DNA of 42,466 bases from a virus, in IMG/VR virus record IMGVR_UViG_3300021356_000044, positions 1-42,466 of that record. The stretch is one strand, 5' to 3'. A program made the translations under genes and the position numbers. Shown here one piece after another: positions 26,335 to 35,746 of the stretch. Each line of letters begins with the position of its first letter. Positions within the stretch are counted from its first letter, which is position 1. Below the pieces are notes generated by a model. It was not told where the DNA came from and made no database searches. It saw nothing but the letters and a program-made list of their open reading frames with translations.

Positions 26335-28260
26335 TTAGTTAACATAAGACTGTCCGTCTTTTCTCTCTACTAAAAGTCTGTTGTGAAAATAATCAGATAA
26401 AGATTGTTGATGAGTAATAACAAATACAGATGATTTCTTCTTTGCTATCTCTTCCAATACCTTAATCACATAATAAGATCCTGTCTCATCTACATTCTCA
26501 AAAACCTCGTCTAACAAAACTAAGTTAAACGATCTTCCTGACCTGAGTGCGATGAGATCATTAATTGCCAGGGCAATGGCGAGGTCGATTCTTCTACGCT
26601 CCCCGCCACTGTTACCCTTGTAGGTCTGAGATGCCTTATGGTTATTTACACTGACATTAAAGCTCTCTCTCCGCTCTCCTGAGCCGAGCACTTTAGTAGC
26701 GCTGAAAGTAACTGATACACCACCATCAGTTAGTATGCCTAGATAATAATTAGTTTTATCGTTAAGGAAGGGTATTACCCTGTCGAGCATGAATGATCTG
26801 ACGCCTGTTCTAGAAAATCCTTTTTTCCAGAATTCAAGGTGAGTTAGCTCCTGATGCTTTGCATCGTATGCTTCTTTCTCTACCTTGTGCTCTTCCTTTA
26901 TTCTTTCTAACTCTTCCTTATTTTCTTTTACTAGCTCAGTCCAAGGGTTCTCTCTTTCACCCTCTTCAGCTAGTTTTTCTAGTAGTAGAAGTCTTTTATC
27001 TCCTAGAGACTTTATACTAGACTTTATTTCTATTTTCTTTTCATTTGCTTTAGTACTTTCTAGTACTTCTTTATTCTTCAGTATTAGCAGTTGATTTATT
27101 TGATCAACATCGTCTTCCATTGAAAGCTTTCTTTTTTTGAAAGCCTTATTAAGCTTTCTCAACTTAGTTTCAACTTCAGACAAGCTACGCTTGTTATCAT
27201 CTATCTCAAAGTCTATGCCCTCTGCGGCCTTTCTCACGGTACGTTCTAGCACCCTCCCGCCACAGTAAAAGCATTCTTCGCCATGTAGGTCTTCAGAAGC
27301 TAGCTTCTCTTTTCTCCCACACAGACCATCAATATGCTTTGATATTGAGTTATAAGTAGTAGTTAACTTTACCTTTTTTTCATTATAACTTTCAATAAGC
27401 TTCTCTTTTCTAAGACCTAAACTAGATTTAACTTCTCCTAGCTCTAATATCTCTTTCTGCAAATCTTCAAGATCTACGCCTATAAAGTTTTCTAGTTCTT
27501 GCTTTAAACCATCAACTCTACTGTCAATTAAAGAGATTTTAGCTTGAATACTTTCAAGCTTTTCTTGCTTCTCAGAATCAAAACTATCTCTCTTATCTTT
27601 AAAAGACTCAAAGTTAGTTTTGCAAGACTTATATTTATTAGCTAAATTAGTACAATTAACTTCTAACTTGCCTAGGTCAGAAGACAGTGCAGCAAACTTT
27701 CTTTTTGTAACGTTGTGGGCTACAGAAAATATCTCAAGATCTAAAACTTTTTCTAAACACTCTTTCTGCTCTTTATCAGTTAGCTCTCCAAACCTCCTAA
27801 GATTTTTAGAGTAACCTTGCCCGAAGACTATGGAGGCGGCGAACGTTACCTTGTCCACTACAATGATGTCTTCAATATACCTTTGAGTGTCTTTGTTATC
27901 TTTTCCGCGAGAGTCCACTCCGTTTATGGTGAGGTACAGATTGTTCTTGTACTTGGAGTGCTTTCTAAATCGCTCTACTTCGTAATCTTTACCACCCTCT
28001 TTAAAAGACAGCTTTACCCTACAGTTTTTTCCGATGTTTGAATTAACGATGTCATCGGACTTTTCCAGGCTTCTAAGCGTGTCTCCGAAAAGGCACCAGT
28101 AGATTGCCTCGACAATAGAAGACTTACCTGACCCATTACTTTCTGATGTAGTGTCGTCGTTATTGACGCCTTCTATAATGGTCAACCCTCTATTATTTAG
28201 CTTTACACTTGCAGAGCCAATAATAAGAAAATTCTCTGCTTCTAAATTTATAAATTCCAT
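26335..28260 (-). CDS. sbcC: SbcC / gp46-like recombination ATPase
   Basis: 641 aa SMC-type protein. N-terminal Walker A SNGSGKSSIVEAIYWCLFGD (41-60). A long coiled coil carries a zinc hook, ECFYCGG (about 325-331). C-terminal signature SGGERRRIDLAIALAI and Walker B NLVLLDEVFENVD. With the SbcD/gp47 partner (29105..30187) it forms the nuclease-ATPase that processes DNA ends for recombination-dependent replication. The loop before Walker A is longer than usual (GVNNDDTTSE). Confidence 0.93.
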   Translation of the reverse strand: MEFINLEAENFLIIGSASVKLNNRGLTIIEGVNNDDTTSESNGSGKSSIVEAIYWCLFGDTLRSLEKSDDIVNSNIGKNCRVKLSFKEGGKDYEVERFRKHSKYKNNLYLTINGVDSRGKDNKDTQRYIEDIIVVDKVTFAASIVFGQGYSKNLRRFGELTDKEQKECLEKVLDLEIFSVAHNVTKRKFAALSSDLGKLEVNCTNLANKYKSCKTNFESFKDKRDSFDSEKQEKLESIQAKISLIDSRVDGLKQELENFIGVDLEDLQKEILELGEVKSSLGLRKEKLIESYNEKKVKLTTTYNSISKHIDGLCGRKEKLASEDLHGEECFYCGGRVLERTVRKAAEGIDFEIDDNKRSLSEVETKLRKLNKAFKKRKLSMEDDVDQINQLLILKNKEVLESTKANEKKIEIKSSIKSLGDKRLLLLEKLAEEGERENPWTELVKENKEELERIKEEHKVEKEAYDAKHQELTHLEFWKKGFSRTGVRSFMLDRVIPFLNDKTNYYLGILTDGGVSVTFSATKVLGSGERRESFNVSVNNHKASQTYKGNSGGERRRIDLAIALAINDLIALRSGRSFNLVLLDEVFENVDETGSYYVIKVLEEIAKKKSSVFVITHQQSLSDYFHNRLLVERKDGQSYVN

Positions 28261-28272
28261 AATACCTTATTT

Positions 28273-28683
28273 TTATTTACTTTTTAGTATAAATTCTTTT
28301 AACCACTTTTTAACTTCAACCGAAGTTACTTCGTCTTCCTCTTCTTCTTCGCCAACAGAACATCTACCGGCAAGCTTTGAATAGTCAGACTGTAGTTTTA
28401 TGTACGCTTTTTGTAGGGCTTCGTTCGTAACTGCACAATCCATCATCGTGTCATTCTGAACTTTAATGTCTTGGACACTACCCATCAAGACGCCCATATT
28501 TTCATCTACACTTTTTGTAATCACTTGAGTGTCGTGATCAACTACCTTTTTAACGTCGGAGGCAGTTCCTATATTTAAGGTGCTGGTAACAGCCAAATAA
28601 GCCCCTACAACAGCTACGCCTATATCTTTAGGAGCAAAAGATAAGTTAATCGTTCCCTTGCCTTCTTCTTTGTTCTCGCTCAC
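28273..28683 (-). CDS. membrane-anchored protein, unknown
   Basis: 136 aa. One membrane segment (about 20-40, IGVAVVGAYLAVTSTLNIG) follows a polar N-terminus. The rest is helical with two Cys and an acidic GEEEEEDE patch near the end. GTG start 6 nt after GGAGG, overlapping 28646..28900. Inserted between the recombination genes sbcC and sbcD. An i-spanin-like role is possible but unsupported. Confidence 0.65.
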   Translation of the reverse strand: MSENKEEGKGTINLSFAPKDIGVAVVGAYLAVTSTLNIGTASDVKKVVDHDTQVITKSVDENMGVLMGSVQDIKVQNDTMMDCAVTNEALQKAYIKLQSDYSKLAGRCSVGEEEEEDEVTSVEVKKWLKEFILKSK

Positions 28684-28900
28684 AACTATCCTCCCTGCCT
28701 CCGTTTATTAGATATGGCCTCCTCTTTACCATAAAGTTATTAGTACAGATCATGTATCCGTACTTACATATCTTACTACACTTACCGTTTACAATCTTAC
28801 CGCTAGGCCCATATTGGTAAACCAGTTCGTGTATACATAACTCGCCATCAACCTCATGCGAGGTTAATCTTGGCTGACCTCGTACCCTAAGTACTTTCAA
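28646..28900 (-). CDS. small Cys-containing basic protein
   Basis: 84 aa, with five Cys (ELCIHE, KCSKICKYGYMICTNN, DSCER) and a basic C-terminus. Start TTG overlaps the stop of 28887..29105; the ribosome-binding site is weak. It overlaps the next gene by 38 nt. Function unknown. Confidence 0.55.
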   Translation of the reverse strand: MKVLRVRGQPRLTSHEVDGELCIHELVYQYGPSGKIVNGKCSKICKYGYMICTNNFMVKRRPYLINGGREDSCEREQRRRQGND

Positions 28901-29105
28901 TGTCTTCTAGCGCTACGGTTTCGTAGTTAGTGCTTATGTGTAGGGAGGATCTCAATGCGTACCTCTTCCTACAAGTAAGACATTTTGCTTCCCAGCCAAA
29001 AATTTTATCTCTAGCAACAGAAACTCTTTCTACTATAGAGAAAGACTCACCATTACAAAAAGAACATCTAAACTGTCTATTTTTATCCTCTGAAACAGTA
29101 AACAT
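28887..29105 (-). CDS. zinc-ribbon protein
   Basis: 72 aa. CSFC (about 14-17) and CLTC (42-45) form a Cys4 zinc ribbon, followed by KRYALRSSLHISTNYETV. ATG overlaps the stop of sbcD (TAATG), so it is translationally coupled. Function unknown; zinc ribbons in phage operons often bind nucleic acid. Confidence 0.7.
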   Translation of the reverse strand: MFTVSEDKNRQFRCSFCNGESFSIVERVSVARDKIFGWEAKCLTCRKRYALRSSLHISTNYETVALEDIEST

Positions 29106-30187
29106 TAATTTGCCTCTTCAAAAGCAGTCTGAAGTATTTCTTTACCCATAGACATTAGTAGAGACAAATCTAAATCTTCTTTGTCTACTATATCAGAATT
29201 AACATATTCTTCTATTTTTCCGAATGGGCCTGCATCGTCTGAGAATGTTATTCTTTCCTCAGACTGCTCTTTTTTCTCTGGTATGTCTTCTATTATAACA
29301 GAGAGTGCCCCTCGGTCTAAGAGCTTTTTTCTTAGCTTTTCTTTTTTATAATCTTCTATATGATAGTTTCGTACTACCTTTACAAAGCAGTTAGAAACTT
29401 CATAGTCTTTAGTTTTTCCAGTCACCAATAAAAACTTAGGAGCCTCAGTTGGAATCCTACTGATACTCCAATCGTCCGTATCAATAACCATGAATGACTT
29501 TTCAAAACCAGCATCATCCCAGCGATGTTGCATTCCAGACCCAATATAATGAAAATTAGATCCTAGCTGCTGGCCTATGTGATAATGCCCACCCAATATT
29601 AAATCCCAATTATCAGGTAGAAGCATGTGAAGTTCTAGCTCACATGGCAGAACGTAGTCTGAAGGCCCTACCTTTGCTCCTAGCACCCCATAGTGCATAA
29701 GCAAGATAGCTCCCTTTGAAGCGTACTCAGGACGATTCCTGACGCCCTCTCTGACGTGCTCGGCTATTACTTCCCCATCGTCAATGTATGGTACTCCAAA
29801 CAGCCCGATACCGCCTCCTAAATCTCTCCACAGAGGCTTATCAAGAACTTCACAGCGACCACGGTTATTGAATCGAGAAAGTGAGTGGATAGTTCCAGAC
29901 TTATTAGCTTGATCGTGATTGCCTGGAATCATATAGGTAGTAACTTTTTCAGACCACACAGATATAGCATGGTGTGTTCTATTATAGGTGTCTACATCAA
30001 TTCGCTTTCTAGTATCAAATAAATCTCCACCAAATAAAACATAATCACAGTCATTTTGTAGAGCATAAGAATAAACCTGCTCTATAACTTTAACTGCATC
30101 AGAAACTCTAGAATTTCTTCCGTCTTCTGATATGACACCATTTTTAAATGCATGTGAGTGTAAGTCTGAAAAAGCTACAATTTTCAT
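29105..30187 (-). CDS. sbcD: SbcD / gp47-like nuclease
   Basis: 360 aa calcineurin-like phosphoesterase: FSDLHSHAF (residues 6-14), FGGDLFDTRKR (52-62), PGNHDQ (95-100), MHYG (165-168) and GGHYHIGQ (199-206) are the metal-binding motifs. The C-terminal part is the SbcC-binding region. 3'-5' exonuclease/endonuclease subunit acting with 26335..28260. The three small genes between the two subunits are unusual. Confidence 0.93.
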   Translation of the reverse strand: MKIVAFSDLHSHAFKNGVISEDGRNSRVSDAVKVIEQVYSYALQNDCDYVLFGGDLFDTRKRIDVDTYNRTHHAISVWSEKVTTYMIPGNHDQANKSGTIHSLSRFNNRGRCEVLDKPLWRDLGGGIGLFGVPYIDDGEVIAEHVREGVRNRPEYASKGAILLMHYGVLGAKVGPSDYVLPCELELHMLLPDNWDLILGGHYHIGQQLGSNFHYIGSGMQHRWDDAGFEKSFMVIDTDDWSISRIPTEAPKFLLVTGKTKDYEVSNCFVKVVRNYHIEDYKKEKLRKKLLDRGALSVIIEDIPEKKEQSEERITFSDDAGPFGKIEEYVNSDIVDKEDLDLSLLMSMGKEILQTAFEEAN

Positions 30188-30194
30188 AATATAT

Positions 30195-31337
30195 TTATTC
30201 TTCTTTTACTTCGTCTAAAGCTTCACCCACACTCTTTGACTCTTCCTTTGCTCCGAATAAGTCATTGTGTAAGTAACCGTAGATCTCTTTATATTTATCT
30301 TCGTTTTCTTTGAGCCACAAAATAGAGTTGTCTCTACCCTGCCCAATGCTCTCTCCGTTATAACTAAACCAAGCCCCTGACTTATCTATTAGACCGTAAT
30401 CAATAGCTAAATCTAAGACTGAGCCATAGTTATTTATGCCATAACCCCAGATAATATCGAACTCAGCGGTCTTGTATGGGGGAGCTACCTTGTTCTTTAC
30501 TATCTTTGCGCGCACTCTGTTTCCGTAAGGAGCATCGCCTTTCTTTAGTGTGGCTATCCTTCTCACATCAACTCTGACGCTAGCGTAAAACTTAAGCGCA
30601 TTACCTCCAGGGGTAGTTTCATTACTCCCAAAAGTAACTCCAATCTTTTGTCTAATCTGATTGATAAACGCTACTGAAGTTTTTGTTTTATTGGCGTTAG
30701 CAGTAATCTTTCTCAGTGCTTGAGAAAGCATTCTAGCTTGAAGTCCAACGTGATTCTTCTCCATCTCTGCATCAATCTCTGCTTTTGGAGTGAGTGCAGC
30801 TACAGAATCAACAACAATTAAATCAACAATGTTTTCTTTGATGATATCATCAACGATATCAAGAGCTTGCTCGCCATAGTCAGGCTGACAAAACAACAAG
30901 TTATCAACATCAATGCCAAGCTTTCCTGCGTAATCCATATCTAGTGCGTGCTCTGCATCTATAAATGCAGCCACACCACCAGCTTTCTGACACTCAGCGA
31001 TAGCATGTAAGGTTAATGTTGTTTTCCCAGAAGCCTCAGGGCCATAGATTTCAATAATCCGCCCTCTTGGATACCCACCTATGCCTAACGCATAATCAAG
31101 TCCAATAGCCCCACTAGGAACAAATCCAACCTTTGAAACTGCAACATCACCCATACGATGTAACAGTCCATCATCTTTATATTTTTTACTTACCTTCTCA
31201 ATTAGAGAAGATACAGCAGCCAACTGCTCACCACCCATAGGTTTAGGGCCAGACTTAACTTCTGAAGGCTTAGATTTTCTAGACTTCAATACTGGCTTTT
31301 CTTTTTTTACTTTGGGCTTTTCTTTTTTAAATTTCAT
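30195..31337 (-). CDS. recA: RecA recombinase with Lys-rich N-terminal tail
   Basis: 380 aa. Walker [10 protein letters not shown] (99-107), IDAEHALD, Walker [11 protein letters not shown], the L1 region [20 protein letters not shown] and L2 [18 protein letters not shown] are all intact, so it should be active: strand exchange and recombination-dependent replication. About 35 residues ([14 protein letters not shown]...) precede the usual RecA start and match the basic tails of other proteins here. It lies right behind the terminator at 31353..31386; GGGGAG 3 nt before ATG. Confidence 0.95.
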   Translation of the reverse strand: MKFKKEKPKVKKEKPVLKSRKSKPSEVKSGPKPMGGEQLAAVSSLIEKVSKKYKDDGLLHRMGDVAVSKVGFVPSGAIGLDYALGIGGYPRGRIIEIYGPEASGKTTLTLHAIAECQKAGGVAAFIDAEHALDMDYAGKLGIDVDNLLFCQPDYGEQALDIVDDIIKENIVDLIVVDSVAALTPKAEIDAEMEKNHVGLQARMLSQALRKITANANKTKTSVAFINQIRQKIGVTFGSNETTPGGNALKFYASVRVDVRRIATLKKGDAPYGNRVRAKIVKNKVAPPYKTAEFDIIWGYGINNYGSVLDLAIDYGLIDKSGAWFSYNGESIGQGRDNSILWLKENEDKYKEIYGYLHNDLFGAKEESKSVGEALDEVKEE

Positions 31338-31352
31338 GTGCTCCCCAAATAA

Positions 31353-31386
31353 TAAAAAAACCCCACCACAAATTAATGTGGTGGGG
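31353..31386 (-). terminator. intrinsic terminator between ssb and recA
   Basis: Minus strand: 10-bp perfect stem CCCCACCACA with a 6-nt loop, followed by seven T. It stands 11 nt after the ssb stop and 16 nt before the recA ATG. Confidence 0.9.
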
Positions 31387-31397
31387 ACAAAAAATGC

Positions 31398-32360
31398 TTA
31401 GCTTCCCTGCTTAGCCTTTTTTAATTTCTCTCTAATACTCTTCATGGAGTCATTCTCATCACCATCGTCATCGGACGAGAAATCATCATCAAGACTATCC
31501 CAATCATCTTCTTCGTCAGAAGACTTAGCCTCTACCTTTGGCTCCTCTTTCTTGACCTCTTTGATGCTCTCAAACTCATCATCTCCTGATGCAAGAGACT
31601 TTCTCTCAGGAGCACCACCAAGAGCAGCGCGCTGCTTTCCAGTGGTAGGGTCTAACCTACCCTCAAAAATCCCAACCTGTGTATCGTAGTCATACACAGT
31701 GATTGGAAACTCTGCTTCCAAATCAATGAGATGGTCAATGTAATCAAGCCCTGGGGGATCAACTAGTGGCTTAGGACTTCCTCCAACCGAAACAACATAC
31801 TTAGTGTATGTCCTTCCATCTTCAGAGCCCGTAACCTCAAGCTTCACCTTAACATCTCTACCCTCAAGCGGGTGCGTGATGTCTCCGTACCCAGAGTCTG
31901 GATTAAATGTCTCTTTGATGTCTTTGAACACCGAAGGAGTCATGTACCAAAGAAGAATCTTTGGATTACCGTTCTCGTCAACAGGGTCTTTGACATCAAT
32001 CGCATTACAAATGTAAGTCATCTTACACTTAATGTTTCTAGCGATAGACATCTGGCTTGGATCTTGAGAATTGAAGTAATCGTTTGTCATCTGACAAAAG
32101 TAACAATTCTCCTGATTGTGTCGGTAAGCGCACGCTAATGGGAGCATTGAATTCATGCCCACCGGAATGTTCCAGTGCTGTGCTCGCACAATGTAGAACT
32201 TGTTCCACGAAGGAGCCTTCAAGATTCGGAGGATTTTATGCTTTCCTCTTTCAATCTTTACTTTGGCTCGCTTCTCTCGTTTGCCAAACTTTTTATCGTC
32301 TTGGCTAATGGCTTCATTGGTCTGGGTTACCCACCCTGCAAGTCTTGGATCTACACTCAT
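31398..32360 (-). CDS. gp32-like single-stranded DNA-binding protein
   Basis: 320 aa. Positions 85-105 (LACAYRHNQENCYFCQ) hold the His/Cys zinc site typical of T4 gp32. The core (45-210) has basic and aromatic residues, and residues 262-320 are the acidic, Asp/Ser-rich tail (EEDDWDSLDDDFSSDDDGD) that contacts replication partners. It coats ssDNA at forks and during recombination. Followed directly by the terminator. Confidence 0.88.
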   Translation of the reverse strand: MSVDPRLAGWVTQTNEAISQDDKKFGKREKRAKVKIERGKHKILRILKAPSWNKFYIVRAQHWNIPVGMNSMLPLACAYRHNQENCYFCQMTNDYFNSQDPSQMSIARNIKCKMTYICNAIDVKDPVDENGNPKILLWYMTPSVFKDIKETFNPDSGYGDITHPLEGRDVKVKLEVTGSEDGRTYTKYVVSVGGSPKPLVDPPGLDYIDHLIDLEAEFPITVYDYDTQVGIFEGRLDPTTGKQRAALGGAPERKSLASGDDEFESIKEVKKEEPKVEAKSSDEEDDWDSLDDDFSSDDDGDENDSMKSIREKLKKAKQGS

Positions 32361-32372
32361 TTTCGTTCCCTT

Positions 32373-32939
32373 TTATCCTATTCTTTCAAATCCATCGCTA
32401 TCGAGCTTCTTAATCACAGGAGATTGATTAAATCGTTGTGTTGCTCCTGCACTTATAAGCCCTTGTAACTTATGCTCAACAGCAGTCAGAGCAGCTTTAT
32501 ATACCCTCTTATGCTTTTGAGCTTCGATTAGTTCAAGTTTAGCTTTTTTGTATTCTTCTGCTAAAAGAATCTCAGCTTCAATTAATTTTTCTGTTACCTT
32601 TACTCCTTCTTTTGCAAGTCTACTTCTTATAGATTTTGATAAATTAGACTTAATGATGTCTAAGTTAAAATCTTTTTTACTTTCTTCTGCTTCAGCTAAA
32701 GCAAATAAATAGCCATAGCCCGCAGCCAACTTAGGCTGTCTAGCAAATTCATGTTGAATGTCTGAGTTATCTATAGATAAATCTAAGTCTGGGTTTAGCT
32801 CATCAACAACAGAATCAAAGTTAAACCTAGTAAACACATTATCTAATACAGATAAGCCCTCCTCATCAACATACGCATCAATCTCTTCAAAGTCATCTTC
32901 AAAGTCATCTTCAAGAGATAAGTTCTTTTTTTGTATCAT
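32373..32939 (-). CDS. hypothetical replication-operon protein
   Basis: 188 aa from the ATG at 32939, which overlaps the polymerase stop (ATGA) with GAGG 7 nt upstream. The first 55 residues are acidic (LEDDFEDDFEEIDAYVDEE), the rest is a long helical region (SIRSRLAKEGVKVTEKLIEA) up to residue 170. Could be a recombination mediator or gp32 partner by position between polymerase and ssb, but no family motif is seen. Confidence 0.68.
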   Translation of the reverse strand: MIQKKNLSLEDDFEDDFEEIDAYVDEEGLSVLDNVFTRFNFDSVVDELNPDLDLSIDNSDIQHEFARQPKLAAGYGYLFALAEAEESKKDFNLDIIKSNLSKSIRSRLAKEGVKVTEKLIEAEILLAEEYKKAKLELIEAQKHKRVYKAALTAVEHKLQGLISAGATQRFNQSPVIKKLDSDGFERIG

Positions 32940-34948
32940 ATTTCTACCTCTTCTTTGTGAGCCCAAGACTTATTACTAATTTCAATGTCAGCAATAATAG
33001 GAACCTTGAACTCCCAATCTTCAAACAACTCTTTTAGTTTGTACAAAGCTTGAAGTTCATCCATGTGAATGTAAAATACCAACTCATCATGAATGTTCAT
33101 TATGGTTTTAGACTTCATGCCACGTAAGTATTTGTAGCACCTAACCATAATAATCTTAAACATATCCGCAGCTGTAGATTGAATAGCATAGTTTACAGCC
33201 TGCCTGTATCCACGCTCTCTTTTCCAATCTTCAATATTTGGATCTTTTAAGAAATCTAATCTTCTTTTTCTGCCAAAGAAGTTTTTAACGTAGCCGTGTC
33301 GCTTGGCTAGCCTTTTATACTTTTCAATAAAGTTGGCTACTCCCACGTATCTGTCCAAGTACATGGAGATGTACTCTTTTGCCACATCTCCATCAATCTG
33401 CAAGGTTTGAGCTAGCTTCTTTGGTCCGATACCGTAGATGATGCCGAAGTTAATAGCCTTCGCAGCAGTTCTCTGCTCTTTAGTAACGCTGTCATATTCC
33501 ACCTCAAACATCTCAGATGCAGTAGAGGTATGAATATCTAGCCCTGTCTCATATGCGTTAATCAACTTTTCATCTTTAGAGTAGTGGGCCGTAAGCCGCA
33601 CCTCAATCTGAGAAAGGTCGATGAATGCCATGATGTACCCATCAATAGGCACAAACGCTCTTCTTATGTTGTAGAACTCTTCTCCCTTCTTTGGTCTAGG
33701 AAGAACCTGCAATGGAGGAGACGAGCATGACAACCTACCTGTCACCGCTACAGCTTGGCGATAGCTTGTGTGGATAATTCCTTTATCGTCACAGTATGTA
33801 GGAAAAGGGTCCGCATAAGTTGTCTTGATTTTTGTCTTTTCTCTAAACTTAAGTAAGTCTGCGATATACGGAAACTGACTAGATATTGACTGCAACGCGA
33901 GTACGTCTGTAGACATCTCATTGCTAGGAGTATACCTGTTCGTATGAATCCCTTTTGAAAGCAGCAACTCTCTAAGCTGCTTAGGAGAAGACAAGTCAAA
34001 CTCTTTTCCTGCGCCTTCCCATACTTTCTTTTCCAACGCATCAATATCTAGCGCAAGCTGGTCTGAAATCTTCTTAGAGATGCCAGAGTTATACTTGACT
34101 CCGTTATTCTCCATACAAGCTAATGCTTCAAGAACTTCTAGCTCTCGCTCGTATGTGTTTAGAATGTCTTCGTCTTCTTGTAACTGCTCAAAAAACTTAA
34201 AGAAAAGCTTCCAAGTGTAATACGTATCTCTGCAAGCATACTCAACCATAATCTCGATAGGAATATGCTCATACCCAAACTCTCGCATCTTAATTTTAAG
34301 TTTACGAGCCAGCTTTCTACGAATATCTTGAATAGCTTTTTCGTATCTGTGTGAGTCAGGGTCAATGTATTTTTCTGCTAAATTCTTGAGAGCGTGAGAA
34401 TCATTCTCATCAAGAACATAGTGCATAAGCATTGTATCATGCACTTCACCGCGCAGTACTATCCCGTCCTTTGCAAGCATATGCTTATCAAACTTGTAGT
34501 TATGAAAAACATAAACAGCAAAAGGAAGATTAAGTATCTCAGAAATAACAGGCCTTAGCTCTTCCAAACTAGGCTGATGAGACTGAGTGATGTGCCTGAA
34601 TGGAATATAGTAGTTCTCGTTTTCTCCAAACGTAAACGATATTCCAATAATCTTATGCTGCCACTTAAGACCTTGAGTCTCAGTGTCTACAGCAATAACT
34701 TCAGGCTGCTCAGCGTAAAGCTGGTCCTTAACTTTATTTAAGTCTATAAGATTATCAATCAGCTTAAACTTATCGCTATCCTGGGGAGGTATGTACTCCT
34801 TAGCGACAAGATCAATAATCTCATAGACTGTAAGTTCTTTCTTTTTACTTTTTGATGCCCGTTGCTTTTTCGATTTGCTTTCTTGCGTTGTGCATGTACT
34901 CGTCTTTTCGTTTTTTTGAATCTTCCAACGACCTTTTTTTAAGCGCAT
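32936..34948 (-). CDS. polA: DNA polymerase I (family A) with 3'-5' exonuclease
   Basis: 670 aa. Exonuclease motifs: VDTETQGL (86-93), FHNYKFDKH, YACRDTYYTW. Polymerase motifs: A FIDLSQIEVRL, B RTAAKAINFGIIYG, C MNIHDELVFYI. The position equal to E. coli Phe762 is Phe. There is no 5'-3' exonuclease domain. The replicative polymerase of this phage. The first 35 residues are a basic tail (MRLKKGRWKIQKNEK) encoded inside the end of 34845..35111; the matching tail in other proteins and AAGG 6 nt upstream support this start. Confidence 0.95.
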   Translation of the reverse strand: MRLKKGRWKIQKNEKTSTCTTQESKSKKQRASKSKKKELTVYEIIDLVAKEYIPPQDSDKFKLIDNLIDLNKVKDQLYAEQPEVIAVDTETQGLKWQHKIIGISFTFGENENYYIPFRHITQSHQPSLEELRPVISEILNLPFAVYVFHNYKFDKHMLAKDGIVLRGEVHDTMLMHYVLDENDSHALKNLAEKYIDPDSHRYEKAIQDIRRKLARKLKIKMREFGYEHIPIEIMVEYACRDTYYTWKLFFKFFEQLQEDEDILNTYERELEVLEALACMENNGVKYNSGISKKISDQLALDIDALEKKVWEGAGKEFDLSSPKQLRELLLSKGIHTNRYTPSNEMSTDVLALQSISSQFPYIADLLKFREKTKIKTTYADPFPTYCDDKGIIHTSYRQAVAVTGRLSCSSPPLQVLPRPKKGEEFYNIRRAFVPIDGYIMAFIDLSQIEVRLTAHYSKDEKLINAYETGLDIHTSTASEMFEVEYDSVTKEQRTAAKAINFGIIYGIGPKKLAQTLQIDGDVAKEYISMYLDRYVGVANFIEKYKRLAKRHGYVKNFFGRKRRLDFLKDPNIEDWKRERGYRQAVNYAIQSTAADMFKIIMVRCYKYLRGMKSKTIMNIHDELVFYIHMDELQALYKLKELFEDWEFKVPIIADIEISNKSWAHKEEVEI

Positions 34949-35111
34949 CGTTTACCTTCTCTTTTGTATTCAAGGTACGTAGAGCAGGAAGAGGAAACTT
35001 TCTACGAGTCTTCGATCCACAGGCGATGCAGGGAACTTCCTGATCTCTGCTCTTGACCAACTCTTCAAATACCTCTCCGCATGTTAAACATTCGTAATCA
35101 TAGAGAATCAT
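34845..35111 (-). CDS. FmdB-like zinc-ribbon protein
   Basis: 88 aa. MILYDYECLTCGEVFEELV, D-x-x-x-x-C-x-x-C-GSKTRRKF: the FmdB/regulatory zinc-ribbon pattern with two CxxC pairs at 9-12 and 28-31. The C-terminal 45 residues are a basic helix. The last 104 nt overlap the start of the polymerase gene in another frame. Its ATG overlaps the stop of the gene upstream (ATGA). Confidence 0.82.
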   Translation of the reverse strand: MILYDYECLTCGEVFEELVKSRDQEVPCIACGSKTRRKFPLPALRTLNTKEKVNDALKKRSLEDSKKRKDEYMHNARKQIEKATGIKK

Positions 35112-35746
35112 AAATCTAACTCCTGCAAAAATATCTCAAGTTCGGATACAGATTTTATCTGTATCACCCATTGAAAATAGTTTGGGTAGCAAGCCTTTTC
35201 TGTATCAAACAAAGACCTGCAAACCAAACCTTGGTCAGAAAGCTTAGTAGCCAAATCATCCTTGATATAGACTAAAATGCTTTTCTTCCGTCGAGTCTCT
35301 ACTTTAAAAAGGTATTCAGTGTTGAGCGGACCCAGATGGCGCGAAGACACGCTTTGAATGTTTCTGGTGCGCTTCATAGAATAGTCTGTACCTTTAAGGT
35401 ACTCTTCTATTCTATCCACCATATCATCGCGTAGACAACCATCATTCTTGTATTCAAGCTTTCTTGGTCTGTCATACCCTTTTTTTCTAGAATTCCCGAG
35501 TTTTATCTTTTCAATTAGTCTTAACTCTTCTTTTTTGCTTTTCTTTCTCTTTTCTTTTTCTCTACTCTTACTTTCTACTTCTTCTTTCTTCTGCCTTACT
35601 TTTCTATCGTGTAAAATGCCGCTGCCTAAATCGCAGACTTTCTTACACTCAGCCCTAGCTACGCAATTATTAAAAGGGCACTCAGTCCCGTCGTCATCAT
35701 AATACTCCTTGCCAAAGCAAGAATTTTCATCGGCTTTAATCGACAT
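35108..35746 (-). CDS. hypothetical protein with N-terminal Cys cluster
   Basis: 212 aa. CPFNNCVARAECKKVCD (about 23-39) is a compact four-Cys site, possibly Fe-S or zinc. A highly charged linker (50-100, RQKKEEVESKSREKEKRKK) leads to a folded C-terminal domain (SILVYIKDDLATKLSDQGLV). Position between primase and polymerase suggests a replication accessory role. ATG overlaps the stop of the RHH gene. Confidence 0.68.
   Translation of the reverse strand: MSIKADENSCFGKEYYDDDGTECPFNNCVARAECKKVCDLGSGILHDRKVRQKKEEVESKSREKEKRKKSKKEELRLIEKIKLGNSRKKGYDRPRKLEYKNDGCLRDDMVDRIEEYLKGTDYSMKRTRNIQSVSSRHLGPLNTEYLFKVETRRKKSILVYIKDDLATKLSDQGLVCRSLFDTEKACYPNYFQWVIQIKSVSELEIFLQELDL

Noticed and set aside
35448-35702. 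Plus-strand frame with many Phe/Leu/Ser, looking membrane-like
   Set aside because: It is the antisense of a Lys/Glu-rich coding stretch in 35108..35746; such shadows always appear hydrophobic.
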